Part shown: positions 16,972-25,683 of the stretch, piece by piece | How the letters are laid out: the number at the start of each line of letters is the position of its first letter | Numbering within the stretch: position 1 is the stretch's first letter | From: Pelosinus fermentans | GTDB taxonomy: Bacteria; Bacillota; Negativicutes; DSM-13327 | Assembly (NCBI GenBank): GCA_002434245.1 | Contig: DJJR01000076.1 | Location: 1-26,718, forward strand | Direction of reading: 5' to 3' | Length of the DNA: 26,718 nt | Notes under the pieces: model-generated | Seen by the model: the letters and a program-made list of their open reading frames with translations, nothing else | Databases searched by the model: none | What the model was told of the DNA's origin: nothing | Position numbers and translations under genes: made by a program

Positions 16972-18330
16972 TTATAAGAACATATTAATAATCTTTTCCA
17001 TCCTCATTCCTCTTGATCCTTTTATCAAGATCGTATCACCAGGCATAAGCAGCTTCTTTAATTCTGCTTGCGCTTGTTCATGGTTAGAGCAGGCCACAAC
17101 CTGACTTATACCGCAAGAACTCGCTTTATTAGCAATGCTGGCTGCTAACTCTCCGACTGTTACAACAATTTCAATCCCGCATTGAGCTAGTTTTTCCCCT
17201 ATGGCTTCATGAGCGGATACTGCAATCGGTCCTAATTCTAACATATCGCCAAGCACAGCCACTTTGCGGCCTTTTGCAACTTCAAGCATTGTATTAATAG
17301 CGGCTGCCATAGACATGGGACTCGCATTATATGCATCATTCACAACTAAGTAATCACCAAATCTTTCAATGTGTAACCTCATAGGGCTGGCATTAAAAGC
17401 TCTAAATCCTGAAGAGATACTATCAGCATTCATTCCTAATTCCATGCCCAGTGCAATTGCAGCTAAAGCATTATAAACATTATGTCTACCAGTCGTTGGT
17501 ATATCTACTGTAAAAGCATTATTATCCGTGCGGCACACAAAATCTATACTATGGGCGTTTATATGAATGTTATCCGCCCAAATATCGCCTTCTTGCAGCC
17601 CAAAAAATACAATACGACTCTTTGCTTCTTTGGCCTTTTCCTGCACATAAACATTATCACCATTTAATATCGACACACCATTTCCTGGTATTGCCTCCAG
17701 TAATTCCGCTTTAGCTGCAGCAATCTCTTTCATGGAGCCCAGCAGTTCAAGATGAGTCTCACTAACATTTGTTATGATAGCAATTGTGGGCAATGCAATA
17801 TTGGCTAATTGGCGAATTTGCCCCTTGCCTCGCATCCCCATTTCCACCACTGCCACCTCATGTTCCTGGGTAAGCTGCAGCAATGTCAAAGGCAACCCGA
17901 TTTCATTATTATAATTTGCCTCTGTTTTTAATACATGAAACTGATTGGATAAAACAGCTGCAGCCATATCTTTTGTAGTCGTCTTGCCATTGGATCCGGT
18001 AATCGCCACGACAGGAATAGTAAAGCGCTGGCGATGAAAACGTGCCAAATCTTGTAACGCTAATAAAGTATCGGTAACGAATATAGCCGTAATGTGCTGA
18101 GGCAGTGTCATATCTTTACGGCTAAAAATGACACCACTTGCACCCTTTTCTATCGCTTGTTGAATAAACTCATGACCATCAAAATTTTCACCAATTAACG
18201 GAACAAATAAGTCACCTTTTTGCACCGTTCGCGTATCTGTGGAAACGCCTATAAATCCCTTTGGTTGTGCAGAAACAAATAGCGTTCCTTTTGTAGCAAG
18301 ACAAACTTCTTCAACTGTAAATCCTGCCAT
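16972..18330 (-). CDS. murF: UDP-N-acetylmuramoyl-tripeptide--D-alanyl-D-alanine ligase MurF
   Basis: MurF adds D-Ala-D-Ala to the tripeptide, ending cytoplasmic precursor synthesis. The 452 residues have the N-terminal substrate domain with STDTRTVQKGDLFVPL (about 30-45), the P-loop GSNGKTTTK (112-120), NYNNEIGLPLTLL, NDAYNASPMSM and a C-terminal KGSRGMRME. The ATG overlaps the murE stop by one base (TAATG), a direct sign of translational coupling. Length and motifs are complete. Confidence 0.97.
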   Translation of the reverse strand: MAGFTVEEVCLATKGTLFVSAQPKGFIGVSTDTRTVQKGDLFVPLIGENFDGHEFIQQAIEKGASGVIFSRKDMTLPQHITAIFVTDTLLALQDLARFHRQRFTIPVVAITGSNGKTTTKDMAAAVLSNQFHVLKTEANYNNEIGLPLTLLQLTQEHEVAVVEMGMRGKGQIRQLANIALPTIAIITNVSETHLELLGSMKEIAAAKAELLEAIPGNGVSILNGDNVYVQEKAKEAKSRIVFFGLQEGDIWADNIHINAHSIDFVCRTDNNAFTVDIPTTGRHNVYNALAAIALGMELGMNADSISSGFRAFNASPMRLHIERFGDYLVVNDAYNASPMSMAAAINTMLEVAKGRKVAVLGDMLELGPIAVSAHEAIGEKLAQCGIEIVVTVGELAASIANKASSCGISQVVACSNHEQAQAELKKLLMPGDTILIKGSRGMRMEKIINMFL

Positions 18331-19832
18331 TATTTCATCTCCTTGATGATGGCTTTTACTACTTCTTTATCATCAAATGGAATGGTTCTATCTTTTAGAA
18401 TCTGGTAGTTCTCATGTCCCTTACCAGCAATAATTACAATATCATCCGTTTCAGCTACAGATAGGGCACGCTCAATTGCTTGGCGCCTATCAACAATTTT
18501 CTCGTAAATCTTTCCTGGTGTCAGCGAATCCTGAATACCTACTTCAATCTCACTCAAGATACTCTGGGGATCTTCCGTTCGAGGATTGTCAGATGTAGCA
18601 ATTACAATATTGCCATATTGTACAGCTAATTTTCCCATAATTGGTCTTTTCGTCTTATCGCGATCGCCACCACAACCAAAGACTACAATAATACGTTTTT
18701 TAGCGATTTGTTGGGCAGTTATTAAAATATTTTCCAGCCCATCCGGCGTATGAGCATAATCTACAATGATACTAAAAGGTTGCCCTCCATCTACCAGCTC
18801 AAATCTGCCTGATACGCTTTGAAACTCTTCCAAAGCAGCTTTAATAATAGGAACATCAATACCCTCAGCCAAAGCTGCACCTGCTGCTGACAAAACATTA
18901 TAAACATTAAACAATCCCGTTATTTTGAGTTGCAATGGCATAATGCCAAAAGAACCAATAATATCAAATTCCGCGCCTTTCGCTTGAATATTCGTATTTT
19001 TAGCCTGTAAATCCGCATAATTTTCAATACCGTATGTAATCGTGTTGCATCCCGTACGTTCTAATATAAATGCAGCAGCCTTATCATCTGTATTAATAAT
19101 AGCTGTCTTGCCCTCTTTCTGATTATCCTTACTACTAAGCAATTGAAATAATCTTGTTTTCGCTTCTAAATACCTCTCAAAGGTTACATGAAAATCTAAA
19201 TGATCGCGAGTCATATTCGTAAAGATACCAACATCAAATTCACAACCAGCCACTCGATTAAGAGCAAGAGCATGGGAAGACACTTCCATAACTACGTAAT
19301 CCATATTAGCCTCTGCCATCTGGGCTAACAGTCTTTGTAAATCAATAACATCAGGCGTAGTATTTTGAGTAGGTATTATCCTATCACCAATACTGTTTTG
19401 AATCGTCCCGATCACTCCTACCTGAAACCCAGCCTTTTGTAAGATACTTCTGATTAAATAAGTGGTGGTGGTTTTACCATTTGTCCCTGTAACTCCAATC
19501 ATGCGTAATTTGCAACTTGGATATTCAAAAAAATATGGAGCAATCTTGATCATCGCTTCTCGAGTATTCGCTACTTTTATAACTGTTAACCCCTGAGGAA
19601 TGATATCAATATCTTTTTCAACCAACACGGCTACTGCGCCTTGGTGACAGGCCTGCACAATATAATCGTGACCATCTGTTTTAGCACCGGATAAGCAAAC
19701 AAATAGAGTTCCTGGTGTGATTTTACGAGAGTCCTGAGCTAAATCTGCAATTACTGTTTCTGCGACTCTCTCATTTCCTTCTATTATCGCATTTGGTAAT
19801 AAATCAATTAATTCTTGCAATTTTTTTTTCAT
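18330..19832 (-). CDS. murE: UDP-N-acetylmuramoyl-L-alanyl-D-glutamate ligase MurE (meso-DAP type)
   Basis: MurE adds the third amino acid of the peptide stem. The 500-residue protein has the N-terminal DSRKITPGTLFV, the P-loop GVTGTNGKTTTT (113-124), the uridine-domain motif TRDHLDFH and the C-terminal FGCGGDRDKTKRP. The decisive motif DNPRTEDP (415-422) reads DNPR, the signature of enzymes that add meso-diaminopimelate rather than lysine, so the organism should have DAP peptidoglycan. The ATG at 19832 has AGGAGG 7 nt upstream. It follows the PBP gene after 153 bp of AT-rich DNA without clear structure. Confidence 0.96.
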   Translation of the reverse strand: MKKKLQELIDLLPNAIIEGNERVAETVIADLAQDSRKITPGTLFVCLSGAKTDGHDYIVQACHQGAVAVLVEKDIDIIPQGLTVIKVANTREAMIKIAPYFFEYPSCKLRMIGVTGTNGKTTTTYLIRSILQKAGFQVGVIGTIQNSIGDRIIPTQNTTPDVIDLQRLLAQMAEANMDYVVMEVSSHALALNRVAGCEFDVGIFTNMTRDHLDFHVTFERYLEAKTRLFQLLSSKDNQKEGKTAIINTDDKAAAFILERTGCNTITYGIENYADLQAKNTNIQAKGAEFDIIGSFGIMPLQLKITGLFNVYNVLSAAGAALAEGIDVPIIKAALEEFQSVSGRFELVDGGQPFSIIVDYAHTPDGLENILITAQQIAKKRIIVVFGCGGDRDKTKRPIMGKLAVQYGNIVIATSDNPRTEDPQSILSEIEVGIQDSLTPGKIYEKIVDRRQAIERALSVAETDDIVIIAGKGHENYQILKDRTIPFDDKEVVKAIIKEMK

Positions 19833-19985
19833 GAGAATACCTCCTATATGTCAACTATTATTACCATTGTTACCAATATTATCATAACCATGTGCAGATT
19901 ACCATATCAGCAAACTTTCTATTACTTAAAATTACTTATTTATCCTTTTCAAGTACATATCTTTCTTTTTTTACTTTTTAAAAAG

Positions 19986-22073
19986 TTATTCAAAGAACAT
20001 TGTAATTTCACTTCCAGGCAATACCTTAGTGCCTGCTAAAGGTTCTTGTTTTATCGCTTTTGTTCCCACTCCTATAGGTTTGATTCTTAGTCCTACCTCA
20101 GCTAATGTATCTGCCGCCTCACGCAGCGACTGTCCGGTACAATCAGGAACTGTAATCTCTCCTGCACCGTATCTTGGGGTCATCGTATATAATAAGACAC
20201 TAGAATCTTTCGGCATACGACTACCCGGTTTTGGTATCTGATCCGCCACACGTTCACCTGACTCCTCAACTCTTACAGATAAGCCTGATTTTTTCAGTTC
20301 CTGCGTTGCTTCTGCAACTAATAAGTTTATCACACTTGGCACAACTATGTGAGTTTCCTTTGTCGTATTTGCATCTGCTTCTGCAATTTTTGGTGCAATC
20401 TTTAAATATTGTAAGACATCATTCATTATGCCAGTAAAAACAGGAGCTGCTATTTGGCCGCCATAATATAAGCCTACAGGTTCATCAATAATGACAACCA
20501 TTACAATCTGCGGCTTATCAGCTGGCGCAAACCCAACAAAAGAAGCGACGTATTTGCCTGGCATATAGCCGCCGGCTCCAACTTTTTGAGCGGTACCAGT
20601 CTTACCTGCAATGCGGAATCCTTCGATATAAGCATTCTTCCCCGTACCATTTGCTACAACACTCTCTAATACTTTTTTAACTTCCTGAGCAGTTGCCACA
20701 TCAACAACTTGATTGATAATATCCGGGGTAAAACTGCGTATAATTTCGCCATCTTTCCCTTTTACCTCCCGAACAATCTGAGGTCTAAGCCTCTGCCCGT
20801 CATTAGCTACTGCTGCTACTGCTGTTACTAACTGCAGCGGCGTTACAGCTATACTTTGCCCCATAGACATGGTAGCAATATTAATCGGCTTAACCTGTGA
20901 CTTCTCAATAACGATCCCTTTTGCTTCCCCTGGTAAATCAACATTCGTATGTTTTCCTAAACCAAAAGCAGTAAAATATTTGTAAAAAGAATCAACGCCT
21001 AATCGAAGACCAACATTTACAAAACCTACATTACAAGAGTTTTCAACTACCTCTTGAAAGGTTTGGCTGCCATGCCCGCCATCTTTCCAGCAATGAATGG
21101 TTCGTCCCTGAACCTCTACAGATCCTGGATCAAAAAAGCGTTCATTAAGACTCACTACTTTCTCTCCTAATGCTGCTGTTGTGGTAAGAATCTTAAAGGT
21201 AGATCCTGGCTCATAAGCATTAGAAACAGCAATATTTCTCCATAGTTTTGGTGAAAATTCTGCAAAACGATTTGGATTATAATCCGGCCGATTGGCCAAG
21301 GCTAGTATTTCCCCAGTGCTAGGCTCTATAGCAATAATCGTAGCTGCCTGCGCCTTGGTATCTTGCATTACTTTTTCAAGCTCTCGTTCAATGATTTGTT
21401 GAATTACAATATCAATGGTTAGATAAATATTATGCCCTTCTACCGGCTTTATAAATTGATGAGATGCATAAGGTATTTCCTGTCCTCGAGCATCATACTC
21501 CACCACAATACTTCCGCTGCGCCCCTTCAGATAGCTGTCAAAAGTTAATTCTACTCCGTCTAACCCTTGACTATCAATTCCCGTAAACCCCAGTATATGA
21601 GCTGCTAAATTATCATTAGGATAATAACGCTGATTTTCCTGGGTCAATCCGATTCCTGGCAAATTAAGCATATGTATTTCTTTGGCAATTTCTCCATCTA
21701 CTTTCCGCTTCACCCAAGTAAATGCTTGACGTCTTTTCAATTTTGCCGCTAATTTATCCCTGTCTAACGTCAAAATAGCAGCCAATCTGGCTGCCGTTCC
21801 TTCTACATCTACTATTTCAGCTGGTATTGCGTATACAGATTCAGAACTTATGCTCACACCAAGCTCTCTCCCATTACGATCAAAAATAGTACCCCGCTTT
21901 GCCTCTACGGGAATATCTCTCACCCGCTGGTCGATAGCATTTTCCGTTAACCAATTGCTTCTGTAAAATTGGAGATACATTAGACGAAAACCAAGTCCTG
22001 ACATAATTACCGCAATCAGTAGAAAAAGACAGGCCACCCTTTTCCTAATGGTAACATGTGATGATGACGCCAA
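19986..22073 (-). CDS. Class B penicillin-binding protein with two PASTA domains (FtsI/SpoVD type)
   Basis: This is a septal peptidoglycan transpeptidase. One N-terminal membrane anchor (about residues 15-36) is followed by the dimerisation/pedestal domain (RGTIFDRNG) and the transpeptidase domain. Catalytic motifs, counted from the TTG at 22073, are STFK with Ser291, SCN at 346-348 and KTGT at 491-494. Two PASTA domains end the 695-residue protein (about 576-635 and 642-695). PASTA repeats are typical of the SpoVD/PBP2x branch. As this is the only class B PBP in the cluster, it probably serves vegetative division, perhaps sporulation too. That start has GGGGGAG 6 nt upstream; a TTG five codons earlier overlaps that site. 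Confidence 0.94.
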   Translation of the reverse strand: MASSSHVTIRKRVACLFLLIAVIMSGLGFRLMYLQFYRSNWLTENAIDQRVRDIPVEAKRGTIFDRNGRELGVSISSESVYAIPAEIVDVEGTAARLAAILTLDRDKLAAKLKRRQAFTWVKRKVDGEIAKEIHMLNLPGIGLTQENQRYYPNDNLAAHILGFTGIDSQGLDGVELTFDSYLKGRSGSIVVEYDARGQEIPYASHQFIKPVEGHNIYLTIDIVIQQIIERELEKVMQDTKAQAATIIAIEPSTGEILALANRPDYNPNRFAEFSPKLWRNIAVSNAYEPGSTFKILTTTAALGEKVVSLNERFFDPGSVEVQGRTIHCWKDGGHGSQTFQEVVENSCNVGFVNVGLRLGVDSFYKYFTAFGLGKHTNVDLPGEAKGIVIEKSQVKPINIATMSMGQSIAVTPLQLVTAVAAVANDGQRLRPQIVREVKGKDGEIIRSFTPDIINQVVDVATAQEVKKVLESVVANGTGKNAYIEGFRIAGKTGTAQKVGAGGYMPGKYVASFVGFAPADKPQIVMVVIIDEPVGLYYGGQIAAPVFTGIMNDVLQYLKIAPKIAEADANTTKETHIVVPSVINLLVAEATQELKKSGLSVRVEESGERVADQIPKPGSRMPKDSSVLLYTMTPRYGAGEITVPDCTGQSLREAADTLAEVGLRIKPIGVGTKAIKQEPLAGTKVLPGSEITMFFE

Positions 22074-22095
22074 TGGGCACTCCCCCAATTTTTAA

Positions 22096-22518
22096 TTATT
22101 GACTCTTACGATTTAGCAGCATACTTACTATACTTTTTTCTCCTTCGGTATTCAAATTAGAACTTTTTGATGAACTTTCCGCACAATATATATTTTGCGG
22201 CATTACCATACCTAGCTGAGTTGTAGCTATACTCTGAATACGCTGGGGTGACTTTAATTTCGCAATTTCTAATTGCAATAATTCATTTTCTTTTTCCAGT
22301 TTAATGACTTCTACTTTCATTTGCACTAACTCATAACCAGAGCGTATAATTGCTTCGCTCGATGCAGTTAAAAACATAGCTGCTACTATAATCATAGTAA
22401 CTGTTGTTAAGCATTTCACTCGTAGCGCAATATCAGGTTTTACTAAATACTTTTTTTTAATGGATGGGACTTCTGGTTGTTGATAAATATCCCAATCTTG
22501 TTTTTTATTTACTAACAT
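22096..22518 (-). CDS. ftsL: Cell division protein FtsL (septum formation initiator family)
   Basis: FtsL is a bitopic protein that joins FtsQ/DivIB and FtsB/DivIC and activates the FtsW-PBP synthase. The 140 residues have a basic cytoplasmic N-terminus, one membrane segment (about 34-52), a leucine-rich coiled coil (about 60-90, LVQMKVEVIKLEKENELLQL) and the IATTQLGMVMPQN ending typical of FtsL. A Ser/Asn-rich tail follows that looks unstructured. The family is poorly conserved, so the call rests on this architecture plus location between rsmH and the PBP gene. The ATG has GGAAGGGG upstream. Confidence 0.88.
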   Translation of the reverse strand: MLVNKKQDWDIYQQPEVPSIKKKYLVKPDIALRVKCLTTVTMIIVAAMFLTASSEAIIRSGYELVQMKVEVIKLEKENELLQLEIAKLKSPQRIQSIATTQLGMVMPQNIYCAESSSKSSNLNTEGEKSIVSMLLNRKSQ

Positions 22519-22577
22519 GTATATTCCCCTTCCTTAAAATTAGAACAATTGTAGTTCCCATGATATTACACCAATTT

Positions 22578-23516
22578 TTATAAATTTATTTTTTCCGCTA
22601 CGCGCAGCTTAGCACTCCGCGCCCGTGGATTCTCTTCTAACTCATTCACTGATGGAACAATCGGTTTACCTAAGATTTTAATCTGCGGTTTATTATTACA
22701 CATACATATCGGCAATGCTTTTGGACAAATACATCCTTTTGCCATCATCTGTAGCGTCTGCTTCGCAATCCGGTCTTCCAAGGAATGAAATGTAATAATA
22801 CACAATCTCCCGCCCAAAGCAAGTCTCTCTATGGAAGTCGTAAAAGCATCTTTTAGAATTCCCAGCTCATTGTTTACTTCAATACGTATGGCCTGAAATG
22901 TTCTTTTCGCTGGATGTGGTCCATCGCGCCTTGCTGCTGACGGGATCGCCCTTTTTATGATATCTACTAATTCTCCAGTAGTTTCTATCGCTTTACCACT
23001 TCGAAATTCAATGATGAACTTCGCAATTCTCTTGGCCCAACGCTCTTCTCCATAAGTAATAATAATATCTGTCAATTGATTTTCCGAATAATGATTCACA
23101 ATATCATAAGCAGAAAAATCACTATTTGGATTCATACGCATATCTAAAGGTGCATCTTGCATATAAGAAAATCCTCTTTCAGCAATATCCAGCTGATGTG
23201 ACGATACCCCTAAGTCAAATAATACGCCATCCACCTTATTTACTTCTAGCTCATCTAAAACAAGTCCAATATTTTGAAAATTATTCTGTACGATATCGAC
23301 TTTGCACTTGGCATTGGCCAATTTAATTTTTCCCGTTTCTATCGCAGCTGGATCCTGATCAATGCCAATGAATCGCCCCGCTGCGCCCAATTGTTTTACA
23401 ACATGTTCAGCATGTCCACTTCCGCCTAATGTACAATCAACATAAATACCTTCAGGATTCGTTACCAATGCGGACACACTTTCTTTTAATAGCACACTAA
23501 CATGATGAAATTCCAC
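22578..23516 (-). CDS. rsmH: 16S rRNA (cytosine(1402)-N(4))-methyltransferase RsmH
   Basis: RsmH (MraW) N4-methylates C1402 of 16S rRNA using S-adenosylmethionine. Conserved features are the opening EFHHVSVLLKE, the SAM-binding loop DCTLGGSGHAEHV (27-39), DGVLFDLGVSSHQLD, RRDGPHPAKRTFQAIRIEVNNEL and a C-terminal FHSLEDRI. A run of cysteines (KGCICPKALPICMCNN) lies in the C-terminal part, as in many relatives. The GTG at 23516 has GGGGTGAG 8 nt upstream and starts at the family N-terminus; a GTG three codons earlier has only 3 nt of spacing. 58 bp separate it from mraZ. Confidence 0.96.
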   Translation of the reverse strand: MEFHHVSVLLKESVSALVTNPEGIYVDCTLGGSGHAEHVVKQLGAAGRFIGIDQDPAAIETGKIKLANAKCKVDIVQNNFQNIGLVLDELEVNKVDGVLFDLGVSSHQLDIAERGFSYMQDAPLDMRMNPNSDFSAYDIVNHYSENQLTDIIITYGEERWAKRIAKFIIEFRSGKAIETTGELVDIIKRAIPSAARRDGPHPAKRTFQAIRIEVNNELGILKDAFTTSIERLALGGRLCIITFHSLEDRIAKQTLQMMAKGCICPKALPICMCNNKPQIKILGKPIVPSVNELEENPRARSAKLRVAEKINL

Positions 23517-23574
23517 AGTAGTCACTCACCCCATTCAAATTCATAAGCACTATATTTTCACACCATATTCAACT

Positions 23575-24006
23575 TTATATACCTAAATCAACTAAGCTTT
23601 CAGCAATTTGAGCTACTGTAGGAGCAATCTTTTCATTATAAGCATCCCAGCTGCTTCGATTCCAAAGTTCAATGCGATTTGAAACGCCAATCACTGTGAC
23701 ATCTTTATCAAGTTGGGCATATTCTCTAAGAGTATTAGGCAGCAATATTCGTCCTTGTTTATCACAAGAGATCTCCGCTCCACCAGAAAAAAAGAATCGT
23801 ACGAAGGCTCTGGCTTCAGGTTTTGCTAGCGGTAATTGCTTTAGCTTGCCTGCTAAAATATCCCATTCCTTTTTTTCATATATAAATAAACAATTATCAA
23901 GGCCTTTGGTAACAATAAAATTTTCTCCCAACTCCTCACGGAACTTGGCAGGTAAAATGAGTCTTCCCTTATCATCAATCGTATGAAGGTACTCACCCAT
24001 TAACAT
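23575..24006 (-). CDS. mraZ: Transcriptional regulator MraZ
   Basis: MraZ is a DNA-binding repressor of the dcw operon, found as its first gene. The 143 residues contain two SpoVT/AbrB-like repeats (about 4-47 and 76-120), each with the family core: DDKGRLILPAKFRE in the first and DKQGRILLPNTLREYA in the second. The first of two near ATGs (24006) is preferred because GGTGG lies 7 nt upstream, giving MLMGEYLHTID. Three TGG(G/T) repeats with 10-bp period lie 30-53 bp upstream, the expected form of its own operator. Confidence 0.97.
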   Translation of the reverse strand: MLMGEYLHTIDDKGRLILPAKFREELGENFIVTKGLDNCLFIYEKKEWDILAGKLKQLPLAKPEARAFVRFFFSGGAEISCDKQGRILLPNTLREYAQLDKDVTVIGVSNRIELWNRSSWDAYNEKIAPTVAQIAESLVDLGI

Positions 24007-24035
24007 AATTTTACCACCACCATTTTGATTCCTCT

Positions 24036-24059
24036 ACCACTTTCCACCACAATTACCCA
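24036..24059 (-). promoter_or_regulatory. Putative MraZ operator: three TGG(G/T) repeats at 10-bp spacing
   Basis: On the minus strand TGGG, TGGT and TGGT begin at 24059, 24049 and 24039, exactly 10 bp apart. MraZ is known to bind such evenly spaced TGG repeats upstream of its gene. A further TGGTGGTGGT run at 24022-24013 overlaps the mraZ ribosome binding site. A possible -10 (TATAAA, 24081-24076) lies upstream with no good -35. Confidence 0.7.
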
Positions 24060-24133
24060 CTTTTAGTGTTCTATCTTTATAAAATAAAATCCTTCTTAAT
24101 CCTTAATGAATTCTTCATCATTTAAAAATAAAA

Positions 24134-24164
24134 GACAAAAGACCCATCTTCAAAGTCTTTTGTC
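24134..24164 (-). terminator. Terminator after the polysaccharide deacetylase gene
   Basis: A perfect 10-bp stem, GACAAAAGAC/GTCTTTTGTC (24134-24143 with 24155-24164), has an 11-nt loop and on the minus strand is followed by TTTTATTTTT. It lies 20 bp past the deacetylase stop, so transcription of the dcw cluster starts anew downstream. Confidence 0.85.
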
Positions 24165-24184
24165 CTAGTTCTTATCTGAAATAT

Positions 24185-25006
24185 TTAATTTTTAATAATA
24201 CCTAGTTCTTCTAAGACAGGTGCACCGTTTAAGCGAATGAAGAAACTTCGAAACGTTTTTTGCCCTTTAAAAATAGGAATACGCTGCAAAAGAAACAGAT
24301 CGCTATCTGCACCAACCTGCCCATATTCAATGGTGAATGCGGCCTTATATCCTATTTTTCTCACCATGTCTTCAATTTCTCCATTATAAGTGCCCGTTGG
24401 ATAGGCAAAATACTTGGGAGCCTTACCTAATTGCCGGGCTATCTCATCACGGGATTGGCTAAGTTCATCTAGAACTTGTTCCTTTGTAAGACCTGTAAGG
24501 GATTTATGATTTGCAGTATGAGAGCCAAAAATCATACCGTTTTGCTGCATTTCTTTTATTTGATCCCAAGTCATAAACCGCTCATCTTTACTAATAAAAT
24601 TCGTGACAATAAAAATAGTTCCTGTAAAACCGTATTTTTTCATAATAGGATATGCATTTGTATAATTATCAAGATAGCCATCATCAAAGGTAATCAAAAT
24701 CGGTTTGTCCGGCAATGGTTTACCCGATTTTAAATAAGCCATAAGTTGATCAGGAGTAATCGTATGATAACCATTTTGATATAAATACTCCATTTGGTCT
24801 TCAAACTCTCGTGGTGAAATAGATAAAGCATGATTTAATATATCCACTTTATGATAATTTAAAATAGGTACTTCTTGAAGATTAATAGGATTGTTTTTAT
24901 TATAGCTTGCTACTACTGAATGGGTACCGATTTTAGAAAGGGCAATCAAGAAAAAAATAATTATTAAACCTATTACAATATTAATTTGCCCCTTTTTTAT
25001 ATTCAA
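24185..25006 (-). CDS. Membrane-anchored polysaccharide deacetylase (NodB homology domain)
   Basis: This is a predicted carbohydrate esterase family 4 enzyme that removes N-acetyl groups from a surface or wall glycan. The 273-residue protein has an N-terminal membrane anchor or signal peptide (about 8-24). The NodB domain carries TFDDGY (106-111, catalytic and metal Asp), SHTANH (162-167, metal His pair) and AYPTGTYN (201-208). The architecture (LQEVPILNYHKV, then SPREFEDQMEYLYQNGYHTIT) is like YadE/PgaB-type deacetylases; the substrate cannot be told. The start is TTG at 25006 with GGTGG 6 nt upstream. It has its own terminator and is divergent from the DUF1858 gene, so it is not part of dcw. 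Confidence 0.9.
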   Translation of the reverse strand: MNIKKGQINIVIGLIIIFFLIALSKIGTHSVVASYNKNNPINLQEVPILNYHKVDILNHALSISPREFEDQMEYLYQNGYHTITPDQLMAYLKSGKPLPDKPILITFDDGYLDNYTNAYPIMKKYGFTGTIFIVTNFISKDERFMTWDQIKEMQQNGMIFGSHTANHKSLTGLTKEQVLDELSQSRDEIARQLGKAPKYFAYPTGTYNGEIEDMVRKIGYKAAFTIEYGQVGADSDLFLLQRIPIFKGQKTFRSFFIRLNGAPVLEELGIIKN

Positions 25007-25161
25007 TTTTTGCCACCGCCTTTTATCATATGACCCCTATTTTATCTTTATCTACAATATTCTACCTCTCTTTTGCAAAAAATACTAGCCTCTAGTTCGT
25101 ATAAAATAGTATCGTTCGCTAAAACTATGTATTAATAATTATATTAATTAGGAGGTTGTTT

Positions 25162-25371
25162 ATGCTTATTACCGAAAATATGAGAATTTCAGAAGTTGTT
25201 GAACAATATCCCCAGACGGTTGCTATTTTTCGCGATCATGGTATGGGATGTTTTGGTTGTGCAGCTGCACGATTTGAGAATATTGGACAAGGAGCAGCAG
25301 CTCACGGCATCGACATAGCGACATTAATCAGTGCTTTAAATAAAGCTATAGAAAATAACGCTTCTGATTAA
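25162..25371 (+). CDS. DUF1858 domain protein (CxxC redox-type small protein)
   Basis: This is the only plus-strand gene in the window: 69 residues from the ATG at 25162, with GGAGG 6 nt upstream. It matches the DUF1858 family (hybrid-cluster-protein-associated domain). An N-terminal helical segment of the ISEVVEQYPQTVAIFRDHGMGCFGC type ends in a Cys-Phe-Gly-Cys pair (Cys30, Cys33), then ARFENIGQGAAAHGID. Such proteins are common in anaerobes and may bind a cofactor or act in thiol redox or iron-sulfur chemistry, but no activity is established. It stands alone, between the deacetylase (divergent) and feoA (convergent). No clear promoter was found. Confidence 0.88.
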   Translation: MLITENMRISEVVEQYPQTVAIFRDHGMGCFGCAAARFENIGQGAAAHGIDIATLISALNKAIENNASD

Positions 25372-25419
25372 AGCTTGGTATAATCTAAATCCACTAGCAT
25401 CAAGCACATTCCCTTTTAA

Positions 25420-25647
25420 TTATGGAACAACAATAATATTCTTTGCTATTTCATAATCTAAAGCAATTTGTGTATATCCTATTTTTAACACATAGGCAGG
25501 ATAGGTTTGCAAAATTTTTATTCTCACCCCAGGCAATACCCCCAAAGCTGTTAGCTTGCGTAAGTGATCCCCACTTGTTGATAATAGACGCACAACATGT
25601 ACCATCGTATTTTTTTTACACCTAACAATTGGTATAAGGTGAGCCAT
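25420..25647 (-). CDS. FeoA domain protein (ferrous iron transport accessory)
   Basis: The 75-residue protein consists of one SH3-like FeoA domain: LLSTSGDHLRKLTALGVLPG, VRIKILQTYPAYVLKIGYTQIALD and the ending EIAKNIIV. FeoA is a small cytoplasmic partner of the FeoB iron transporter, with a still debated regulatory role. The ATG at 25647 has AAGGGAG 8 nt upstream; a GTG three codons earlier would have no spacing. It follows the FeoB-like ORF by 36 bp and is probably co-transcribed with it. The order feoB-feoA is reversed relative to the common feoA-feoB. Confidence 0.85.
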   Translation of the reverse strand: MAHLIPIVRCKKNTMVHVVRLLSTSGDHLRKLTALGVLPGVRIKILQTYPAYVLKIGYTQIALDYEIAKNIIVVP

Positions 25648-25683
25648 ATCGTCCACTCCCTTTTTCAGACTAAAGAATATATT

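Noticed and set aside
25372..25419. GCTTG/CAAGC pairing between the convergent DUF1858 and feoA genes as a shared terminator
   Set aside because: Five base pairs with a long loop and weak T-runs do not make a credible terminator.
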